DNA from: Roseburia sp.
GTDB lineage: Bacteria > Bacillota > Clostridia > Lachnospirales > Lachnospiraceae
NCBI GenBank assembly: GCA_017626625.1
Contig: JAGAIK010000388.1
Span: 1 to 8,881, forward strand
Length of the DNA: 8,881 bases
Reading direction: 5' to 3'
Each line of letters begins with the position of its first letter. Position 1 is the stretch's first letter. This document shows, one piece after another, positions 5,905 through 8,881 of the stretch. Under the pieces are notes generated by a model. That model made no database searches. It saw nothing but the letters and a program-made list of their open reading frames with translations, and was not told the origin of the DNA. Position numbers and translations under genes: made by a program.

Positions 5905-6669
5905 TTAAATGTGAATTTGGAACCCGTCAAAGTCAAATACACCGTTTCCCTGATGCAGCTTTCCTTCCTGGGCTAATTCCCGGAAAGCTTTTTCGATACT
6001 GTCAATGATGGTAACTGGAATATTTAACGAATGATGCCCGGGCAGCACCCGTTTTTTCTCCAAGGGCTGAATTTTTCTTACCGATTCCCAAAAAGTTTCC
6101 GGGTCTGTTGTGGGATAAAATGCGTCGAGACAACCGCTGTATATCAAATCACCTGTATACAAGTATTTCCTTTCCGGCTCATAAAAACAGCAGTGTCCCG
6201 GCGAATGCCCGGGAGTATGGATAACGGTCAGTTTTCTGTTTCCCAAATCTATGCAATCCCCATCATGTAAAATTATCTCTGGTATTCCCTGATAAATCTG
6301 ATAATCATCAATCGCAAAGCCTTTGGGGAAATCACAATTTCCATGCAAAAGATTTCTTTTTACTGCCTGTAAGGGAATTGGAAATCCGCCGGATATCCAC
6401 TCCTGTTCTAACTCATGGACAGCAATAGTATCAAAGTATTTGTGACCGCCGACGTGGTCCCAGTGCACATGGGTGGTTACTGCCATAATGGGAAGTGCCG
6501 TTAAGCTGTCGGTAACCTTTTTGATATTTTCAATCCCCAATCCGGTGTCAATTAAAACCGCTTCCCGGGTTCCGCATACCAGATAGCAATGCGTTTCCTC
6601 CCAATGCTGATACTCGCTGATTGCAAATGTGTCATTGTCAATGTTTTCAACTGTAAACCAATTTTCCAT
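5905..6669 (-). CDS. Metallo-beta-lactamase-fold hydrolase
   Basis: A 254-residue, single-domain cytoplasmic protein of the glyoxalase II-like MBL superfamily. Metal ligands visible are HVHWDH (67-72), H155 in HTPGHSPGH (151-159), D174 in YTGD, and H212 in LPGHH. This is the complete dinuclear metal set of the fold, so it should be an active hydrolase. The substrate cannot be read from the sequence; thioester or phosphodiester hydrolysis are both common in the family, and a beta-lactamase role is unlikely without a signal peptide. The length is normal. The ATG start at 6669 follows an AGG-containing ribosome site and a good extended -10. It is the first gene of a likely two-gene unit with the ABC-class ATPase. 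Confidence 0.93.
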   Translation of the reverse strand: MENWFTVENIDNDTFAISEYQHWEETHCYLVCGTREAVLIDTGLGIENIKKVTDSLTALPIMAVTTHVHWDHVGGHKYFDTIAVHELEQEWISGGFPIPLQAVKRNLLHGNCDFPKGFAIDDYQIYQGIPEIILHDGDCIDLGNRKLTVIHTPGHSPGHCCFYEPERKYLYTGDLIYSGCLDAFYPTTDPETFWESVRKIQPLEKKRVLPGHHSLNIPVTIIDSIEKAFRELAQEGKLHQGNGVFDFDGFQIHI

Positions 6670-6699
6670 CGTTATCCTGTCCCTCTGGCACTCTCACCT

Positions 6700-6708
6700 A
6701 GTATAACA
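6700..6708 (-). promoter_or_regulatory. Extended -10 promoter of the MBL-ATPase unit
   Basis: TGTTATACT (TG-n-TATACT) lies about 30 bp before the ATG at 6669. No -35 is recognisable, which an extended -10 can tolerate. Confidence 0.5.
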
Positions 6709-6766
6709 TACTCTCCTGCTCTATGGTACTTCCTGTTTTTAAAATACATGCTTTTAATTCCTGTAG

Positions 6767-6945
6767 TCAGTCAGCAATCTTACTCCGAAATAACTTCCAA
6801 TCTTTCTCAGAAAATCTATTCATTAATCGCACTACCTCCCAATCTTTGATAATCCTTTCTTGCGGATACTTCGGAATCCACGAAGTTCCACCTATTGAAA
6901 CAGGTACTGTTCTTTATTTCCTGCGTCATAGGATAACTCTTCCAT
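6767..6945 (-). pseudogene. Remnant of a small unknown gene (second of the eroded pair behind fic)
   Basis: An ATG at 6945 opens MEELSYDAGNKEQYLFQ and hits TAG just after 6895. One base missing there restores a second frame reading IGGTSWIPKYPQERIIKDW, then EVVRLMNRFSEKDWKLFRSK, ending at TGA 6769-6767. The joined text YLF(P)IGG-TSWIPKYP is continuous and protein-like, so this is a 1-bp frameshift, and the 3' end is probably also lost. I associate the text with short helical proteins of Lachnospiraceae but cannot name a family or function. The only purine-rich stretch upstream is about 16 nt from the ATG. It starts 8 bp after the stop of the preceding relic, which suggests an ancestral operon. 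Confidence 0.55.
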
Positions 6946-6953
6946 TACATATT

Positions 6954-7280
6954 TTAAAATCCGCCCTCATTATATGCTCTTGCAATTACATAAGATGGCT
7001 CATAATATGCCCCACAATTATAGTCATCAATTTTTTCACATATATTATCATTGTAAACACGAATCAAGCCACTCCTGTTTTGAAATTTTATTTACCACGT
7101 AACAATTCCTCTGATGGAGCTTTCTCGCCACCCTTTCAATCATATAGCACAGAAAATATAAATCATTTTGTGTCACTGTCTCATCTTGAAAAAATATATT
7201 TCTCATAAGGTATTTCCTCTCACAAAATTCTTATAATAGCCATTGGTTAATATTTTTTCTTTTATCATCTCATTCGTCAT
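6954..7280 (-). pseudogene. Remnant of a small unknown gene directly behind fic (frameshift plus internal deletion)
   Basis: An ATG at 7280 with AAGGTG upstream opens MTNEMIKEKILTNGYYKNF, which ends at TGA 7205-7203. Two extra bases there shift the frame to RNIFFQDETVTQNDLYFLCY and IERVARKLHQRNCYVVNK. Near 7067-7062 the text jumps frame again into IRVYNDNICEKIDDYNCGAY and YEPSYVIARAYNEGGF, ending at TAA 6956-6954. The three blocks in order look like one uncharacterised protein that has lost part of its middle; I recall intact relatives of roughly 200 residues, but cannot name the family. Ten bases separate the fic stop from this ATG and its ribosome site overlaps the fic stop, so the intact gene was translationally linked to fic. 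Confidence 0.65.
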
Positions 7281-7290
7281 CAAATCACCT

Positions 7291-8328
7291 TCATTCCCTG
7301 TCAATTTCATTTTTTAGCACTTTCCAATACCCATTCTTACTTGCCCCCACTCTTTCTAGCTTTCCTTCCGCTTTCAAATTAGACAATATTCTCTCAACCT
7401 GTCTCTTCGACTTTCCCAATGTACTTGCCAGACTTTGCGCTGTCATATGTGGATTTTTCTGTAATAAAAGCAATATTTTACTTTCTGTATCCAAATCCTT
7501 TTTATTTACACCGTCATTTGCACCGTCATTTGCACCGTCATTTTTTCTCTGCTTATCCTCTTGATTCTTTACAATTTCATACAAAGAATCTCTTATCATT
7601 TGCAACATAAACTCAACAAATACAGTAGATTCGCCATCTGTATTCGACTGATTTAAAACTCTATAATATTCCATTTGATTCTCATATATCAACGTTTCCA
7701 CTGGAAGCCATGCAAAAAACGGTTTCCATTTCTGCAAAATCAAAGAATGCCATAACCGCCCGGTCCTTCCGTTTCCATCCGCAAAAGGATGAATAAATTC
7801 AAATTCATAATGAAAAATACATGATTTTACAAGCGGATGTAGCTTAGATGTTTTCAGCCAGTCAAACAGCTCTTTCATCAGTTCTGGTACATACTGCGGC
7901 GGCGTTCCCGCATGAATGAGCTGTTCTCCTGCATATACGCCGACACCTTTACTCCGAAATGTACCTGTCTCCGAAACCAAACCATTCATCATAAATTTAT
8001 GTGCTTTCAGCAAGTCTTTTATAGAGTAAGGATTCATCTTTTGAAGTTCCTCATAGGCTTCATAGGCATTCTTAACCTCCCTAATGTCCTGTGGAGGTGC
8101 AAGTACCCTTTTTCCATCAAGAACGTCGCTAACCTGCTCTAACGACATTGTATTTTGTTCTATTGCCAGCGAAGAATAAATCGTTTTTATCCTATTTTCT
8201 CTCCGAAGCCTGGGATTTATTGACAACTCATCATGCGCTGTAATTCTTCCCACAAACTCACCAATCTCAATCACAAGATTTGTAATATTTTCTGTCATTG
8301 TAAATGGAGGTTTATAGCCATCACCCAT
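7291..8328 (-). CDS. Fic-domain protein with C-terminal winged helix
   Basis: A 345-residue Fic/DOC-family protein, predicted to transfer AMP or a related moiety from a nucleotide to a protein hydroxyl. The N-terminus YKPPFT (5-10) is typical of this Fic architecture and supports the ATG at 8328, although the nearest ribosome-like sites (AGGAG at 13 nt, AGGAT at 1 nt) are not ideal. The inhibition-helix motif is SSLAIEQN (52-59), close to the usual (S/T)xxxE(G/N) but with Q after the glutamate. The active-site motif HPFADGNGRTGR (180-191) is complete. A tandem NDGA linker (263-274) leads to a winged-helix domain (about 280-340: TAQSLASTLGKSKRQVERIL), suggesting DNA binding and possible autoregulation. 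It has its own promoter and sits behind a terminator. Two decayed genes follow. No separate antitoxin was seen, consistent with a self-inhibited enzyme. Confidence 0.95.
   Translation of the reverse strand: MGDGYKPPFTMTENITNLVIEIGEFVGRITAHDELSINPRLRRENRIKTIYSSLAIEQNTMSLEQVSDVLDGKRVLAPPQDIREVKNAYEAYEELQKMNPYSIKDLLKAHKFMMNGLVSETGTFRSKGVGVYAGEQLIHAGTPPQYVPELMKELFDWLKTSKLHPLVKSCIFHYEFEFIHPFADGNGRTGRLWHSLILQKWKPFFAWLPVETLIYENQMEYYRVLNQSNTDGESTVFVEFMLQMIRDSLYEIVKNQEDKQRKNDGANDGANDGVNKKDLDTESKILLLLQKNPHMTAQSLASTLGKSKRQVERILSNLKAEGKLERVGASKNGYWKVLKNEIDRE
7509..7543 (-). repeat. 12-bp in-frame tandem repeat in fic
   Basis: The plus-strand unit CACCGTCATTTG is present twice perfectly and a third time nearly complete. 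It encodes NDGA-NDGA-NDGV in the linker between the Fic and winged-helix domains. A 12-bp unit keeps the frame, so copy-number change alters linker length rather than switching the gene off. Confidence 0.85.
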
Positions 8329-8382
8329 ATCCTAAATTGCACTCCTCTCTGTGACTTTACCCGATATCCTATCATATTCCAT

Positions 8383-8409
8383 ATTATACTAAACCCCCAT
8401 TTTCAACAA
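8383..8409 (-). promoter_or_regulatory. Candidate promoter of fic
   Basis: A perfect TATAAT (8388-8383) is preceded by TTGTTG (8409-8404) with a 15-bp spacer. The leader to the fic ATG is about 48 nt. The -10 is convincing; the -35 is weak. Confidence 0.45.
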
Positions 8410-8422
8410 TATCCATTTTCAA
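8397..8422. repeat. 10-bp direct repeat at the fic promoter
   Basis: CCATTTTCAA occurs at 8397-8406 and again at 8413-8422, a 16-bp period that overlaps the -35 region. It could be a pair of binding sites for a regulator, possibly the winged helix of Fic itself, or chance in AT-rich DNA. Confidence 0.4.
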
Positions 8423-8435
8423 AAATCACCCACCC

Positions 8436-8485
8436 CTAAAAAACAAAATCCGGCAAGAGTCTTCCACCTATCTCCCGCCGGATTT
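8436..8485 (-). terminator. Intrinsic terminator of the chemotaxis receptor gene
   Basis: On the minus strand a perfect 9-bp stem AAATCCGGC/GCCGGATTT (8485-8477 with 8454-8446), extended inwards by weaker pairs, is followed by TTTTGTTTTTT. It ends transcription about 45 bp after the receptor stop codon and isolates fic. Confidence 0.85.
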
Positions 8486-8526
8486 CATTCTAAACCCTGT
8501 CCTATTCACTTAAAACATCTTCCTGC

Positions 8527-8881
8527 CTACACATTTTTAAACCGGTTTACCTCGCCGCTAAGCACCACAGAAATGTCCTTGTTATTTTCTGTCTCCTTCT
8601 GAATTTTCGTAATAGATTCCACCAGGCTGACCGCACTTTCCGCCACGCTTGCCACGCCCTTAGCACTTTCGTCCACTGCCGCTGCAATATCATTAATTCC
8701 CGTATTCATCGTCTGAATCGTATCATTGATATCCCTGGTATTCCCGGCAAATTCCGTCAAAATCTCATTAACGCTGTCTGCGTCCCTCTCATACTGCGCC
8801 GCCACTTTCACAAAACCGTCATAATCTTTCATTACCTTTTCGTCAATAAAACGCAGCACGCCCTCCGCATTCTTTGCCAGC
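8527..8881 (-). CDS. Methyl-accepting chemotaxis protein, C-terminal end (5' part outside the window)
   Basis: The frame is open from base 8880 to the TAG at 8529-8527, giving the last 117 residues. These are a continuous helical coiled-coil of the receptor signalling domain: FAGNTRDINDTIQTMNTGIN, then DIAAAVDESAKGVASVAESA, ending in EVNRFKNV. The ESAKGV text is typical of the ascending arm of the hairpin in clostridial receptors. The hairpin tip that contacts CheA and CheW, the sensor domain and the membrane segments all lie beyond the window. There is no C-terminal CheR-docking pentapeptide. A terminator follows directly, so this gene ends its transcript. Confidence 0.9.
   Translation of the reverse strand, partial: LAKNAEGVLRFIDEKVMKDYDGFVKVAAQYERDADSVNEILTEFAGNTRDINDTIQTMNTGINDIAAAVDESAKGVASVAESAVSLVESITKIQKETENNKDISVVLSGEVNRFKNV

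Noticed and set aside
6723..7208. A 161-codon plus-strand open frame between fic and the MBL gene
   Set aside because: It lies opposite the broken minus-strand genes, whose blocks read as coherent protein text. The plus-strand translation is low-complexity, hydrophobic and Ser/Ile-rich, and has no convincing ribosome site.
7509..7543. Tandem repeat as a CRISPR or on/off phase-variation tract
   Set aside because: There are no spacers, and the 12-bp unit keeps the reading frame, so it cannot switch the gene off by frameshift.

Overview
The window looks like chromosomal DNA of a gut-type Clostridia, most likely Lachnospiraceae. This is inferred from mid GC content, a clostridial-type chemotaxis receptor tail, and the protein families present (a PF09818 ABC-class ATPase, a Rae1/YacP-type NYN domain, a DUF362 remnant). 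No rRNA, tRNA, CRISPR array or transposase was seen. Every gene and relic I can support is read on the minus strand, so transcription runs from high to low coordinates.

Reading in the direction of transcription: the window opens inside the C-terminus of a methyl-accepting chemotaxis protein (8881-8527), closed by a good intrinsic terminator. A new promoter then drives a Fic-domain protein with a C-terminal winged helix (8328-7291). Directly behind it, where an operon partner would sit, are two broken small genes (7280-6954 and 6945-6767) that carry frameshifts and an internal deletion. A metallo-beta-lactamase-fold hydrolase (6669-5905) and a PF09818 ABC-class ATPase (5871-4168) follow as a probable two-gene unit. 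Next comes the stub of a DUF362 iron-sulfur-centre protein that has lost its middle (4065-3911).

The centrepiece is a 951-residue protein (3768-913). A complete EF-G/Tet(M)-like ribosomal GTPase is fused to what looks like a complete Rae1/YacP-type NYN endoribonuclease. Both families act at the ribosomal A site, so the fusion suggests one polypeptide that engages a ribosome and cleaves its mRNA. It is bracketed by two long inverted repeats: a 25-bp-arm repeat (3773-3830) that contains its Shine-Dalgarno sequence, and a 22-23-bp-arm repeat (845-905) that overlaps the promoter of the next gene, a small lysine-rich protein of unknown function (817-425). The window ends in the N-terminus of a 4Fe-4S protein with a GTG start and a structured leader (258-1).

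The most interesting items are the GTPase-RNase fusion with its promoter/ribosome-site inverted repeat, and the eroded cassette downstream of fic. The gene decay in three places (7280-6954, 6945-6767, 4065-3911) marks this as a locus under active reduction.
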